64,000 nucleotides of DNA from the NCBI GenBank assembly GCA_026826555.1, contig JAKSZT010054399.1:5854858-5918857 (forward strand), written 5' to 3'. This stretch comes from Tolypeutes matacus. Its lineage: Eukaryota; Chordata; Mammalia; Cingulata; Chlamyphoridae. The notes under the pieces were generated by a model that was not told the DNA's origin, searched no databases, and saw nothing but the letters and a program-made list of their open reading frames with translations. The stretch's first letter is position 1. Every line of letters begins with the position of its first letter. The translations under genes were made by a program, and so were the position numbers. Of this stretch, positions 25,157 through 37,390 are shown piece after piece.

Positions 25157-25599
25157 GGGGGCTGATGTGGCTCAAATGGTTGGGCATCCGTCTCCCATAT
25201 GAAGGGACCTGGGTTTGATCCCCGAGACCTCCCGGTAAAAATTTAAAAAAAAGAAAAATACAGAAGCGCGCAGGCTGCCAGGCCCGTGCACAGGTGTGCC
25301 CCCCAGGCTTGCACGCAGGTGCGCCACCAGGCCCCGCTGAGCCACACAGCAAGATAACAGGAAAGTGACACAAGGGAGAGCGAAGACGAGATGCACCGAA
25401 AAACCAGAAACTAAGGTGGCGCAGGGAGTAGGACGCCTCTCTCCACATCGGAGGTTCCAAGGATCGAATCCTGGTGAAGACAGGAGGAGAAGGATGAGAA
25501 TAGAGGGCAGGAAACACACATGGAGAATTGCCCAGCAAATGGACACAAAGACAGCAAAAACAGGGGGCTAAAAATGGATAAAAGTAAATAAATAAATAT
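25157..25599 (+). mobile_element. Composite SINE with two different tRNA-like units
   Basis: Unit 1 (25157-25235): 'gatgtggctcaaatgg' and B box 'gggtttgatcccc'. An A-rich linker and GC-rich body follow, then unit 2 (about 25411-25475): 'ggtggcgcagggagtagg' and 'aggatcgaatcctgg'. A purine-rich 3' part and (aaat)n tail close it. Same layout as 55014-55474. Confidence 0.85.
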
Positions 25600-25880
25600 T
25601 CCCCCATGGGTTGGGGGAAAAATACAGCAAATGTAAGGTATGAACTATAGTTAGTACTGTAGTAATATTTTGACAATATTCTTTCATAATTTCTAACAAA
25701 TGTTTCACAACAATGCAAAGTATTGGTAATGCGTGATGTACGGGAGCCATGTATGATGTTAGGCATGTTTGTTTTGTAAGTTCACAACTTTCACTATACA
25801 TTTATTGTTTATTTATGTTCACGTATGAATGATATACTTCAATAAAATTAAAATAAAATAAAAACATTAATCACTATTTC
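25600..25880 (+). mobile_element. L1 3' end
   Basis: 'ctatagttagtactgtagtaat', 'catttctaacaaatgtttcac'-like wording and a terminal 'aataaaattaaaataaaa' match L1 3' UTR patterns also seen at 59500-59770. Confidence 0.65.
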
Positions 25881-26312
25881 AGAAAAAAAAAAAAACCTAT
25901 GTCATAAAAACAATGAAACCTATTAAACAAACACCAAATATATATTTTTAATCCTCAAGAATATCTAATCCTTCAAATAGTGTCATTAGCAAGTAGATAC
26001 TAAAATGTTACTTATGTACTTGACTTTTTCTGGGCCTCAAGCTGAAAATACTATATCTGTATAAGACTATATTTTATAGCTATTCATAATTTTATACCTT
26101 CTTTATAGAAATGGTCCATATTATATATGTTTAAATAATCTGTGTTCAAGTTGGGTTTTCTCAAGTTTTTTTTTTTTTTCCCTCCAGCAAATCTATGGTA
26201 TAGAACTTGCTCTCATTAATTTCTAAGAGTAGTAACTTCTCAAGTTGGGGATGTGTACCATTTAGAAGGCTTACTGGGAGATAATGAATTTACAATTTGA
26301 AAAGTTCCCTAC

Positions 26313-27185
26313 ATCAAGTGTTGGCAAAGTATGACCATATGCCCATATGTTTCTGTACAGTCTATGAGCTAAGAATGGTTTCACATTTTTAAAAGGTTGA
26401 AAAAAAAAAAACAAAAGAACAATATTCTGTGACAAGTGAACATGAAATGAATCAAATTCAAATTTCAGTGTCTATAAAGATTTTTTTCTTTTTTTTTAAA
26501 GGGAAATGTTTCCATTTTCAGATGTTTTTTTTAAGATTTATTTTATTTATTTCTTCCTATCCCCTTATTGTTTGTACTTGCTGTGTCTGTTCGTCTTCGT
26601 TTCTTTAGGAGGCACCGGGAACTGAGCCTGAGACCTCTGATGTGGGAGGGAGGTGCCCAATCACTTAAGCCACTTCTGTTCCCTGCTTTGTTGTGTCTCT
26701 CATTATGTTCTTCCTCCTGTGTATCTTGTTGCATCATCTTGTTGCGTCAGCTTGCCACTCCTGCCCATTGCATCAGCTCACTGTCTTGCCTGCCTTCTTG
26801 AGGAGGCACTGGGAACCTCTGCTACCTGCTTTGTTGTGTGTCTCATCATGTTTTTCTTCTTGCGTCTCTTGTTGGGTCATCTTGTTATGTCAGCTTGCCA
26901 TGCCTGCCTATTGTGCCAGCTTGCTGTCTTCTTTAGGAGGCACCAGGAACCGAACCATGGACCTCCCATGTGGTAGGCAGGAGCTCAATTTCTTGAGCCA
27001 TACCCACTTCCCTATAAATAAAGTTGTATTGGAATACTCATTGGTATCGTCTATGGCTACTTTCATGCTACACCACCACAATGGCACAGTTGAGTAGTTG
27101 TGACTGAGACCATGTGGCCCACAAAGCCAAAAATACTTACTGTATTTACTATATGTTGAGTATGTCGACTACTGACCCTATCCAG
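26313..27185 (+). mobile_element. hAT-type DNA transposon, split by a SINE-derived insert
   Basis: The left part (26313-26478) reads 'tgttggcaaagtatgacc' through 'aatttcagtgtctataaa'. The right part (27012-27185) continues 'ctataaataaagttgtattgg', 'cagttgagtagttgtgact', 'gtggcccacaaagcc'. The two halves join in the order of a common mammalian hAT repeat. Confidence 0.75.
26479..27011 (-). mobile_element. Tandemly expanded tRNA-SINE inside the hAT element
   Basis: Three reiterations of a segment containing 'aggaggcac(c/t)(g/a)ggaac' (near 26608, 26801 and 26936) alternate with 'cttgttg..tca(t/g)cttg' motifs. The outermost copies have recognisable tRNA-like heads. A short duplication ctataaa flanks it (26472-26478 and 27012-27018). 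Confidence 0.7.
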
Positions 27186-28085
27186 AAAATATTTGCTATC
27201 TTCTGATTTATATGATTTTGATATTATTTCCCTGGGGGCTGCATTGCCCCACTCCCCACTGAAATTCACAACCACAATGCTTTCATATATTGTCCCAAGC
27301 GCAGACATTTTGGAGGTTAAATTTACTTAACATAACCAAATCCTTTAGGTTTTTCAGAGCACATGCACAAAGATAATTATATTTGCAAAATAATTGTTAA
27401 GACTATAACAAATCTTGTAATATTTAACAACCATATAATTTTCTTGCTTGTTAAACTTTAACAACAAATACCTTTCACTTAACACATGTACAATTTTTTG
27501 GTACAAAAATAGAGGAAATAGTTATCAAAACTATAAAAGGTATCAGTGACTACCTATGGGAAATGGGATTACCAGCAAGAAGGGACTTCTACATGCTTAC
27601 ACATTTGTAATGCTTGATTAAAAAAAAAAAAAAAAAAAAAAGCACGTATCACTTATAATTTTTTAAAAAGTGCTAGTTGAACTAAACATATCCTTGGATT
27701 TCTGGCAATTGAGTATGTGAGATGGTCTATAAAACCTGTGCTTACTTAAAACTAAAACACACATTTTATACATGTATTATACAATTGGATCAATAGCCTG
27801 AATCTCCTGTTCTTCCGACTACCAATTTCCATTCCAGAGCACAAAAGGAAGCCCTCAGATCTCGTGAAAAGACTTGTCTGTAATTACTGTGTGCAGAGTG
27901 TTATAATTAAAGTATGTAGTTGATGCTACCAGATCACATAATTCTGAACAAGAGGGAGGAATGGAAAGGATCTCAAGAAGAGACTTTGTCACACCTAAAA
28001 TTAAAAAATAAACAGGTTTAACCAGAAGATAAACACATTAGGGATGGGACAAGGTTGGGGAATGGGGAGTGGGGCACTCTAAGCC

Positions 28086-28255
28086 AATAGTTTTCAACCT
28101 TGGCTATATGTTGGAGTCACTTGGGAGAGCCTAAAAGAAACAATGATGCCTTGGTTCCATTCCCCAAAATTCTAATTTAGTCTCAGTTGTGGCTTGGATA
28201 TAATTAAGGTTCCCCAGGTATTTCTCATGGACAATCAAGATTAAGAAACCACTGC
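28086..28255 (+). mobile_element. MER5-like hAT element
   Basis: Begins 'caatagttttcaacct' and ends 'gattaagaaaccactgc' with inverted-repeat-like ends. Internal wording 'gttggagtcacttgggagag' fits MER5. The rest of 27185-28086 shows only an A-run near 27620. Confidence 0.65.
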
Positions 28256-28259
28256 ATTA

Positions 28260-30445
28260 AGACATGATGTCTAAATATCAAATTGTATATGATAGAGAAT
28301 ATGAAATTTACAAGAGGTCTAATTTGTCAAGACCCAAGAAATACAGAGAGTGTGGTGAGATGAAGGACCCACTTGCAAGCTTGTCTTTACAGATCTCCAC
28401 TGGGCACTCTCAAGAAATTTTGGGATCTGCGCAGAAGACTGGAAAGAGGTGGTATAGCCTTTAGGAGGCTTCAACAAAGGAAACCTTGCTTGCTTCTTAG
28501 GATCCTTCTCTTATTCAAAGCCAGCTTCTGGGAGAGCAGTAAATCCTGTCACCCTCAGGGCCAAGAAAAGACCTACTGCAGCTCCAGCTCAGGAAAGGCT
28601 AGAAGAATAAACGTCTATCCCTGGGAGAGGGGCAGATAACCATTGAGGACCCAGGGTTCTATTCGAAGCAGAAGTCTGTTATTGCTGAGGGAAGGACTGG
28701 AAACTCCTAAGACCAATCACAAATAGAAGGGAAAGTTTGGCTGCCACCGTTTAAAAATGCAGGAAATGCTGACAAAGCCATATCCCCGAGACTGCTGCCC
28801 ACAGGGCATGCCAAAGACTGAAATTGGACCAGAACAGCAAAGAACTCTCTCTCTGCCCCTACCATGAACCTAGTACCTAGTAAAAAGTAAAACCAACCTA
28901 CCAGTGCGAGAAGACAAGAGCATAGAGAGATCTCTTTTGTGGTTCTCTCTACCAGAGACAGCTAAGAGCTGATGATGGAACACTCATACTGAAAATACAG
29001 AAGGGCACTCAGCCCCACCCTAAGCACAAGGCAACAACAGCAACCTCTACAGGAACCTGAAACCTGTGGTGACCACAGAAACAACACAATTCAAACTGAG
29101 TTCAACTCTTCAACAGATTAAATCAACCTCAGACACTACTGGTCTGACAGAAGAAAAAGCCCATATATAAACACTATGTATGTAGCTCAATCTCTATAGG
29201 AAAATCAACCCATTTTCAAAAGATAAAGCAATCAAAAAAGAAATCAGTCTATGATTTTAGCCTGAAGAGTTGACTGACAAGTCTTGTGCTCATGACTGAG
29301 TCTATGAATAATATGAATAAGAGGTGGACAACGCAACAATCACCTACTACTGCTTGATATGTCTCTGAACACAACTCTTCATTCCACAGTCTTGGAAGCA
29401 ATAGGATTGTCATTCTTTGCTAAAGCATATTTACCAATAAAGCCTCTGGGAACTGGGGGTGGGGAGAGCATTCAATAAAACTACACTCAGAGATGACCCA
29501 GACTTTAGAACTAAACAGGGACTCTATAATAACTATAATTAATAAGTTAAAGGTTCTTATATTTTAAAAAGTGACACACACTTTACAAACATGTGAAAAG
29601 ATGGTGAATTTCATCAGAGAGACAGAAACTCCAAGGTAGAGTCAAATGGAAATACTATAAACATGGTATCAGGGATGAAGAATTCTTTTAATAGGCTCAT
29701 CAACAGACTTGACACAGTAGAGGAAAGAACCAGTGAACTTAAAGATACCCAATAGAAATTATTCAAACTGAAACATAAAAGACAAAAAGAGTGGGGAAAA
29801 AAGAAGATGGAGTAGGAGAAAAGATCATCCAACAGCTATGGAACAAATTCAAATAGTTTAACATATAAGTAGTTGGAGTCCCAGAAGGAAAAGAGAGAGA
29901 GAATGCAGAAGAATAAATATTTTAAGACATAACAGCTGAAAATTCTCCAGAAATAATAAAAGACATAAACACAAAGCCAACATTCTCAGAGAACTCCAAG
30001 CAAAAATAACGTTCCCCAAAAGAAAAACAACAAAAAATATACATTAAACAAAACAAAACCCACATATACACAGACACTTTCTAGCCAAATAACTAAAAAC
30101 CAAAGATATAGAGAAAATAATGAAGGCAGCCAGAGGAAAAGAAGACATATTTCACACAGAGGAACAAAGATAAAAATTACAGCCAACTTCTCATCAGGAA
30201 CTATCAAACAAGAAAACAACAGAATAACATCTTTAAAATTCTGAAAAGGAAGAAAATAAAAACTCCTGTAAATCTGGAAATCTATCTCCAGCAGAAATAT
30301 CTTTCAGAAATAAAAGTGAAATAGTATTTTTTCAGAAAGAAAAAAAAGCTGGGAGAATTAATTTTCAGCAGACCCAGGCTATATGACATTAAGAACACCA
30401 GAAGGAAACTTAGCTCTACACAAGGAAATAAGCACCAAAGACAGT
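28260..30445 (+). mobile_element. Old L1M/HAL1-like fragment
   Basis: 5' UTR-like wording ('ggcactcagccccaccctaagcac') is followed by a decayed ORF1 region: 'agagagacagaaactcc', 'gaggaaagaaccagtgaactt', 'gctgaaaattctccagaaataataaaaga'. No ORF2 follows. 28260-28870 is less certain. Confidence 0.6.
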
Positions 30446-32295
30446 TAAAATGAAGGTAAACATAAAAGACATTTTTTCTTATTTGTAATCACTCTAACTC
30501 TTTAGACAGCTGTGAAAATTCATTGCTGCAACTGTCCACTTGAAGCCTCATTTAATACAGAAGAAATTAAAGTGATTGTAGATATTTAATAGCTATCTGC
30601 TTCAGCTTCTGTTTAAGTGAGCAAAAACATTAGTTTTTAAACTTTGTTGTGACACCTCCAAGAGTTGCTTAATATGTTGTTTCTCTTAAAATTTATGGCA
30701 ATGCAGTTTACCACCCACTTAAACTAAATTGCCCTTTCTACTTCTTAATTACATAATTCCAAACTGTAAATTACTCTACTCATCATTAGATAGTAAAAGA
30801 AAAGTCTTAAAAAAACAGACTTTTAATTTTAATCATCAGAATATCATTTGCTTTAAAGAAATCAGGTTAAGATTTATGCTATTTGAAACAGTTAAAAATT
30901 ACTCTATATTCAAGTCAAAGAACTATCTTACTTAAAGATGCCATTCAATTTGTTCTCACTCACAATTGATTAGTTATTGAGTTATAAAAGTATAAGTATT
31001 AAATGTCAAAAACCTGAGTCATTATTAAATTATAACAAAAAATTTACCTATATAGTTTCAATACTTACTTATTCTCAAGCATCTTTAAATATATATCATA
31101 CAAAAAATATTAAATCAGTATCAACATATTTTTTTGAATCAGATGTTACTTAAAAAATATTTTCAATGATGGATAAAATGTTTTACAAATTCATGATATA
31201 TTTCCAAGGAATATTTATATTGAATGCTGAAAACAGAACTCTCTACATAAATGAGCATAATTTATCATAACAAAATTTCAAATATAACCAATCCCTAAAA
31301 TTAAATCTAATTAAGGGACCAAGTGAATGACAGATCAGGATATAAAAGCAAAACCAGGAAAACAGCGCACAATACAAAAGCAAGGTTAGAATATTAGCAC
31401 CTCATATATTATTCTGACAGTAATCCTGAGTAATCATCTATGCTACAATGGGATAAAAGAGTTAATTTCAAAACTAGAAGGGACCTTTAGATATTGAATA
31501 CAGTTTCCTAAATCAGGTTTAAAGGGGCCCTACTGCTAATATCTTTTAAATGGTGTTCAAAGAATAAAAGATTTTCTTGGTCCTAAACCTCACCCTACAA
31601 ATGAGCATATTAAAGGTCTGGAGAAGCTACACTTTAAAAGCTTAACTTTCAAGATTGAAGAAAGTACTTTATATGCAAATAGCTGAATTTTTTCCTAAAC
31701 TCATAGTAAAATCTCTAAGTTCTTCTTCTTAACTTGTTAAAATAACTAAATTAGCTTTCTCTTTACATCAATATGAAAATTGTAGGCCACTTACTAAATA
31801 CTCACATAAGTGAGTATTTAGTTTAAGTGGGTGGGAACTAGGCCTAGAAAATATGTGACCCATCCAAAGTAAAAAAGCTTGGATAAAAATCAAAGATAAA
31901 AATCAGCTGCTTAAGTCATAACTTTAAAGAACCCACTGCTTCTTTAACTCTTTATTTGCAGACAAAAATCTAACAGAACCCCAATTATCTGGGAGGTGGG
32001 GGGACATTCTAGTAACTGCTCACACTTATGTAAATAGTTACATAAACAGTTTAAATGTTTCATTCTACCATATACTTCAGATTTAATATAATTGAGCCAT
32101 TTAGAACATTTAAATTACTACTATTTAATAGGACTCATTCTCAATGGCTAATAGCCCAATATAAATAAATAACATATTTTATTTTTAAATATATATATAT
32201 TCTTTGTTTTGTTTTTAAACACAAATTAAAAAAAAAAAAAAAAGTCTAAAATACCCCCCTAATGGTAAAAGAGAGTCACTTTAAAAGGGGGGGGG
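30446..32295. other. Intron 1 stretch without recognised elements
   Basis: AT-rich, unique-looking sequence with no gene and no clear repeat apart from the 44-nt stem-loop at 31787-31830, short AT runs near 32190, and a 17-nt A-run near 32227. Confidence 0.6.
31787..31830. repeat. 19-bp near-perfect stem-loop
   Basis: The arm at 31787-31805 pairs with 31810-31830 around a 4-nt loop (ataa). The inner 13 bp (31793-31805 with 31810-31822) are perfect, a 2-nt bulge follows, then about 6 more pairs. Confidence 0.9.
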
Positions 32296-32299
32296 CACT

Positions 32300-32409
32300 G
32301 GGGAGCAGATGTAGCTCAAGTGATTGAGCTCCTGCTTCCCATGTATGAGGGTCCAGGTTCGATCTTTGGTACCTTCTAAAAATAAACAAAGGGAAAAAAA
32401 AAAAAAAAA
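32300..32409 (+). mobile_element. tRNA-SINE
   Basis: 'gggagcagatgtagctcaag', B box 'ggttcgatctt', then an A-rich tail ending at 32409, directly abutting the L1 5' end. Confidence 0.85.
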
Positions 32410-33339
32410 GGCCTGGACTTCTCGTTGAACAAGATAGCAGTGTAAGATGCTCCAGGGTGCCATTCCCCCACAGAATCTTGAACAATTAGCAAAAACTGGC
32501 AAAGCTATCTTCCCGAGAGCTCTGGAAAACAGTTAAAGGACTGCAGTAATTGGGCTAGTGACTAATCAAGAAAACACAACTTTAAAAATTGGCATTTCTC
32601 TTATCCTCTCCCCAGTGCAGTGTGGAGGCAAGCCTGTGCTCCCATTGTGGATCCCAGACCCAGTTCCAAATGCAACAGCGGAACCCTACAGGGATACTGG
32701 GATACAGTGCCAATCTAGCCAACGGCAGTCTGAAAGCCTGAACCAGGAAACTCATCTCTGGCTCACCCTCCTAGAACTTGGCATGCAGGAAGAGGCAGCT
32801 TGCAGACAGCTTTACCTGTCAAAGCAGCATGGGGCAAAGGATTACCAGCTTCAAGACATACAAGAGAGCACATAGGGGAAGGGGGAGTCTATTTCATAGA
32901 GGATAGAGGGCACACTGGATTCCTGCAAATGGAGGAATTTCTATGGCCATGAGCAAGCACAAGCTCAGGACAAAGCACAGGCTCAGAAAAGGTAAGAGGG
33001 AACCTTGCACTCCACCTTCACCTTGGGCTTATCTTCTTCTTACCTTCTTCTGAAGGAGAGCACCAGCCAACACAGAGCCAAAATGCAGAAAACCTGAACT
33101 GTGTTTTTTGCCTTGGTTTGTATTTCTTAGCTCCTGGCATGCAAGGAAATCTCTATCATATTACTAGCTGGATACAAAATTAAAGAACAAACAACTCAAG
33201 GACAAAATACCAGAGTTAACACATTAACATATTAAAATGCATAGTGTGCAACAAAAAGTTACAAGACAAAGAAACTGGAAATGATGGTCTACCCAATGGA
33301 ACAAAATAAAAATTCAGAAACCATCAACAAATTGACCCC

Positions 33340-33432
33340 ATTAAAGTATATAGTGTCCTTCTTTGTCCCTTGTCATAGTTTATGGCCTAATCTATTTATT
33401 TGATTCTAGTATAGCTATCCCAGCTCTACTTT
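33340..33432 (-). mobile_element. Inverted L1 endonuclease-region segment inside the L1
   Basis: The stretch 'tagtgtccttctttgtccc' through 'gtttatggcctaa' is the reverse complement of this same element's sequence at about 34963-35012. The neighbouring 'tagtatagctatcccagctct' is also antisense L1. It interrupts sequence that is continuous in the 12375 copy. Confidence 0.8.
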
Positions 33433-35506
33433 AAACCCAAACCTGACTTTGGATATACCAGACAAAGACTTTTAAAAAATATTCTTTAATATGTTTAAGG
33501 AGATAAAGTAAAACACAAAGTACTAAGGACATCAGTAAAACAATGAATGAACAAGATAAGAATCTGAATAAAGAGACAGAAAATATTACAAGGAACCAAA
33601 CAGAAATACTGGAATTGAAGACCACAATAACTAAAATGAAAATTCCCAAAAGGGTTTCAACATCAGATTGGAGCTGGAAGAAGAAAGAATCAGTGAACTT
33701 GAAGACAAACAATTGAAATAATTTGGGCTGAGGAGCAGAAAGAAAACAAAATGAGGGGAAAAAAAAAAAAAAACAGAACCTAAGAGAATTGAGAGACACC
33801 ATCAAGCACACCAATGTATGCTTTATTGGAGTCCCAGAAAGAGAAGAATGAGAGAAAAGGACAGGAGGAACATACAAGATAATAATAGAAGAAAACTCCC
33901 CAAATTTAATAAAAGACATCAAAGAAGAAGCCCGGCAAACCACAAATAGGATATATTCAAAGGGAACCATGCACAGATACATAGTAGGAACACTTTGAAA
34001 TGCAAAGGACAAGGAGTGCTTTTTGAAGGCTGCAAAAGAAAAGCAGTGTGTTATGTAAAAGGGAGGCCTGATAAGAGGAAGAACTGATTTCTCATCAGAA
34101 ACCAGGGAGGCAAGAAGGCAATGGGATGAAATATTTAAGATGCTGAAAGAAAACAGTTGACAACCATGAATATTATATCTGATGGGGCTGACTTCAAAAA
34201 TGAGGAAGATTTAATACATTCCCAGTTAAACAAAAGCTGAAAGAGTTTGTCACCACTAGATTAGCCCTGCAAGCAATACTAATGGGAGTTGTGCAAACTG
34301 AAAGGAAAGGACACTAGATAGTGGATCTATGTGGCATAAAGACCTCCAGTAAAGGAAACAGTATGGGTATAGTTATGCCAGTACTACTGTATTTTCTGTA
34401 TTTGTATTCTTACATATTCTAAAATTCAAATGCATAAAAAGTAATAATAAATCCATAGTATTAGATAAACAAAGTATAAATATATAATTTGTTAAAAAGT
34501 ACAACAAAAAGGTAGGAGTATGGAAGGGCACAGAAACAGCATTAATGTATGCTACATCAAGGTGGTATGAAATAAAATGTGACTGCTATAGATTTAGGAT
34601 GTTAAACTTAAGCCCAATGGTAACACAAAGAAAATATATACAAAAGGAAATGAGAAGGGACACAAAATGGTCCAACAAAAAAATAAAATAATATGCAATT
34701 AGGCATTAAAGGAAAAATTGAGGGACAAAAAGATATAAAACTTACAAAGGCCAAAGAGCAAAATGACAGAAAAAAAGTCCTGAATTATCACTAGATTCTT
34801 CAAATGTAAACTGATTAAACTCTCCAGTCAAAAGGCAGAGACTGGCAGAATGGATAAAAAGGCATGACCTATTTATATGCCATTTATAAGAGACTCACCT
34901 TAAATTCAAAGACACAAGTGGTTTGGAAGTGAATGGACGGTAAAAAACACACCATGCAAGGACTTTAGGCCATAAACTGTGACAAGGGGACAAAGAAGGA
35001 CACTACATACTATAATGGGGTCAATTCAACAAAAGACATAATTATAAATATATATGCACCTAATGGCAAAGCCCCAAAATACATGAAACAAATATTGACA
35101 GATTTTAAGTGAGAAACAGGCAGTTCTACATTAATAGTAGGACACTTCAATACAACACTTTCAATAGCAGGAGAAAAAAAAAAAAATGGACCAAGGACAT
35201 GAAGAGACATTTATCCAAAGAAGATATCCATATGCCCAGTAAGTATATGGAAAGATACTCAACATCATTAGGCATTAGAGAAATGCAAATTAAAATTACA
35301 AGATACTATTTCACACCCACCAGGCTGGCTATTAATTTAAAAACTGAAAATACTAAGTGTTGGAGAGGATGTGGAGAAATAGGAATCCTCATACATTCTT
35401 GGTGGGAATGTAAAATGATGCAGCCCCTATGGAAAACAGTTTGGTGATTCCTCAGAAGTTAAACACAGAACTATCACATGACCTGGCAATTCTACTCCTA
35501 GGTATA

Positions 35507-35795
35507 TACAATAGGACCTTGTTTTATCTGACCAATCCATTCCAAGACCCTTCCCAATCGCAGATAGCAAGCCCCAATATTTAATAAAAATTTCTTACAT
35601 GAACATATCTATCACACTTTTTAAAATAAGGCAAATAAGCACTCTAGTAAAATAAGTAAACAAAATTAACCATAGAAATAATTTTAAATTTTAAAAAATT
35701 ATTGTCTCTCTCCCTGCCTTTATTTTTGCTCAATTGTTCACACATACCTGAATTTGTGCATGTTGTATTCACATAAAACAAGGTCACACTGACTC
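35507..35795. mobile_element. Short TIR element (MITE-like) in an L1 3' end
   Basis: L1 wording stops at 'ctcctaggtatatac' and resumes with 'aattgaaagcaaggactc'. The insert has inverted ends 'aggaccttgttttatctga' and 'cacataaaacaaggtcac' (about 15 of 18 paired). No ORF. Possibly Tigger-like, but the family is not settled. Confidence 0.65.
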
Positions 35796-36129
35796 AAAAA
35801 TTGAAAGCAAGGACTCAGACAGATATTTATACACCAATGTTCATCACAGCATTGTTCACAATGGTCAAAGTGCGGAAGCAACCCAAGTGTCCATCAACAG
35901 ACAAACCAATAAACAAAATATATCAATACAGCGGAATATTATTCAGCCATGAAAAGAAGTGCCGGTGCATGCTGCACTTAAAATAGTTAAAGCAATTTTT
36001 TTTATGTTATGTATATTTTACAATTAAAAATAAAGTGTTTTTTAAAAAATCCCACTACTTGGTTCTTCATGAGCTCAACCTGTAGCAGCCACAAAACAAC
36101 TAGTTAGCCTGAAGGTTAGTTAGCTTCTC

Positions 36130-36250
36130 TTGACCACAAGCTCCTTATGGACAATGGTTGATATTTTTATCTTTGTTCATCAGTGTTTATCACAGAGACC
36201 AGCACAAGACTCATAATTAAGAAATATCCATCAAGCTTAGCCTTTTAAAA
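36130..36250 (+). repeat. L2 3' end fragment
   Basis: 'accacaagctccttatggacaatgg' then 'cagagaccagcacaag' is diverged L2 tail wording. Confidence 0.45.
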
Positions 36251-36419
36251 TGCTAGGCACTGTCATTTAATGTAAATCATCTGTTTATCTAAACAGCCCT
36301 TCTAGTCACCTTCTATTTCTCTTACAAATACTTCATCCCTTCACTCACTATGTTACCCTATCCTCCTACCCTTTAAGAGCCGCATTCCTTTCTCCCCATC
36401 CTACTCCCACTTTAAGACT

Positions 36420-36905
36420 GTGATAGCCAGCAATCAGGAGACCCCCAGTGATCCCCACCTGGTATTCATACCCTTGTGTAGTCCCCTACCCCAGTCTACC
36501 AGAGTTGATCTGTGTGACCAATAGAACACAACAGAAATGGTAGATCATTTCCAAGACTAGGTTATGAAAAAACACTCTAGCTTCTGTTTTGGTTTCTTTC
36601 TCTTCCTCTCCCTCTCCCTATGGCTCACTCTGGGGGAAGCCATGTTATAAAGAAACCCATCCATATAGTGAGGATCTGAAGCCTCCCGCAAATAGGCACA
36701 TGAGTGAGCTTAGAAGCAGATTCTCCAGGCCCTGGCAAGTTCACAGAGACTGCAGTATCATAAGACCCTGAGCCAGAACCACCAGCAAAATAGGTCCTAG
36801 ATTCCTGACCATCAGAAACTATGTGACAAAATGTTTCTTGTGTTAAGCTGCTAAATTCTGGGGATAATTTGTTACTTGGAAATAGATAATGAATACAAAG
36901 ATTTA
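36420..36905 (+). mobile_element. MaLR/ERVL-type LTR
   Basis: 'gtgaccaatagaacacaacagaaatgg', 'gaccctgagccagaaccacc', 'ctgctaaattctggggataatttgttac' and a terminal 'agataatgaatac' give the layout of old MaLR/ERVL LTRs. Confidence 0.65.
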
Positions 36906-36939
36906 TAAGTTAATACTCAGGATAGAAGCTTCCTAAAAA

Positions 36940-37085
36940 GTCATCAAGTTTTTGGTAATAGATGGTAGTGTTGGTAGCACAATATTGTGACCATAATTAA
37001 AATCACTGAATTGTATGCATGAAAGTGGTTAAAATCGGAAATTTTGTATTGTATATATGTTACAATATATATATTTTTTTAATTT
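36940..37085 (+). mobile_element. L1 3' end-like fragment
   Basis: 'aatcactgaattgtatgcatgaaagtggttaaaatcgg' followed by 'tattgtatatatgttac' is L1 3' UTR wording. Confidence 0.5.
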
Positions 37086-37099
37086 CTAGAAAAGTCACC

Positions 37100-37390
37100 A
37101 TGTGTAAATTATCTTTGTATCTCCAATAGTGCAATGTCCAGTGTGGTCATTCAAATGTTTGCTGATTTAGACTGACACTGATAATTTTTCAATCCTGGCT
37201 CCAAAGTGCTGTGTAAGCAAGGCCAAGATACTTGACCTCTCTGTGCCTGTTTGCTCAGTTTTAAAAATGGAGTCAACCATGGTTCCTCAGTCACAGGATG
37301 ACTGTGACGATTAAATTAAATTATACATGTAAAGGTTTTAGAATAATGCCCAAACATTATAAAGTATTAAATGCTGATAACTACTTAAAG
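37100..37390 (+). repeat. L2 tail followed by MIR
   Basis: 37110-37165 is an L2-like tail. 37180-37390 is MIR ('cttgacctctctgtgcctgtttgctcag' region). 37390-37910 shows nothing I recognise. Confidence 0.6.

Larger units (their letters stand above)
32410..36045 (+). mobile_element. Second L1 of the same family, internally deleted and with insertions
   Basis: The 5' region matches that of the 12375 copy ('ggaaaacagttaaagg', 'gtgactaatcaagaaaa'). ORF1-like sequence (about 33460-34320) and the start of the ORF2 endonuclease (about 34790-35165) follow. After an A-run at 35175-35187 it resumes in the ORF2 C-terminal/3' UTR region (35190-36045), so most of ORF2 is absent. It contains a foreign TIR element (35507-35795) and an inverted L1 segment (33340-33432). 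Confidence 0.85.

Noticed and set aside
33431..34012. Minus-strand ORF of 193 codons, rich in Phe, Leu and Ser
   Set aside because: It is the antisense strand of a purine-rich L1 ORF1 region. The ORFs at 13591-13965 and 14088-14537 (minus) have the same explanation.
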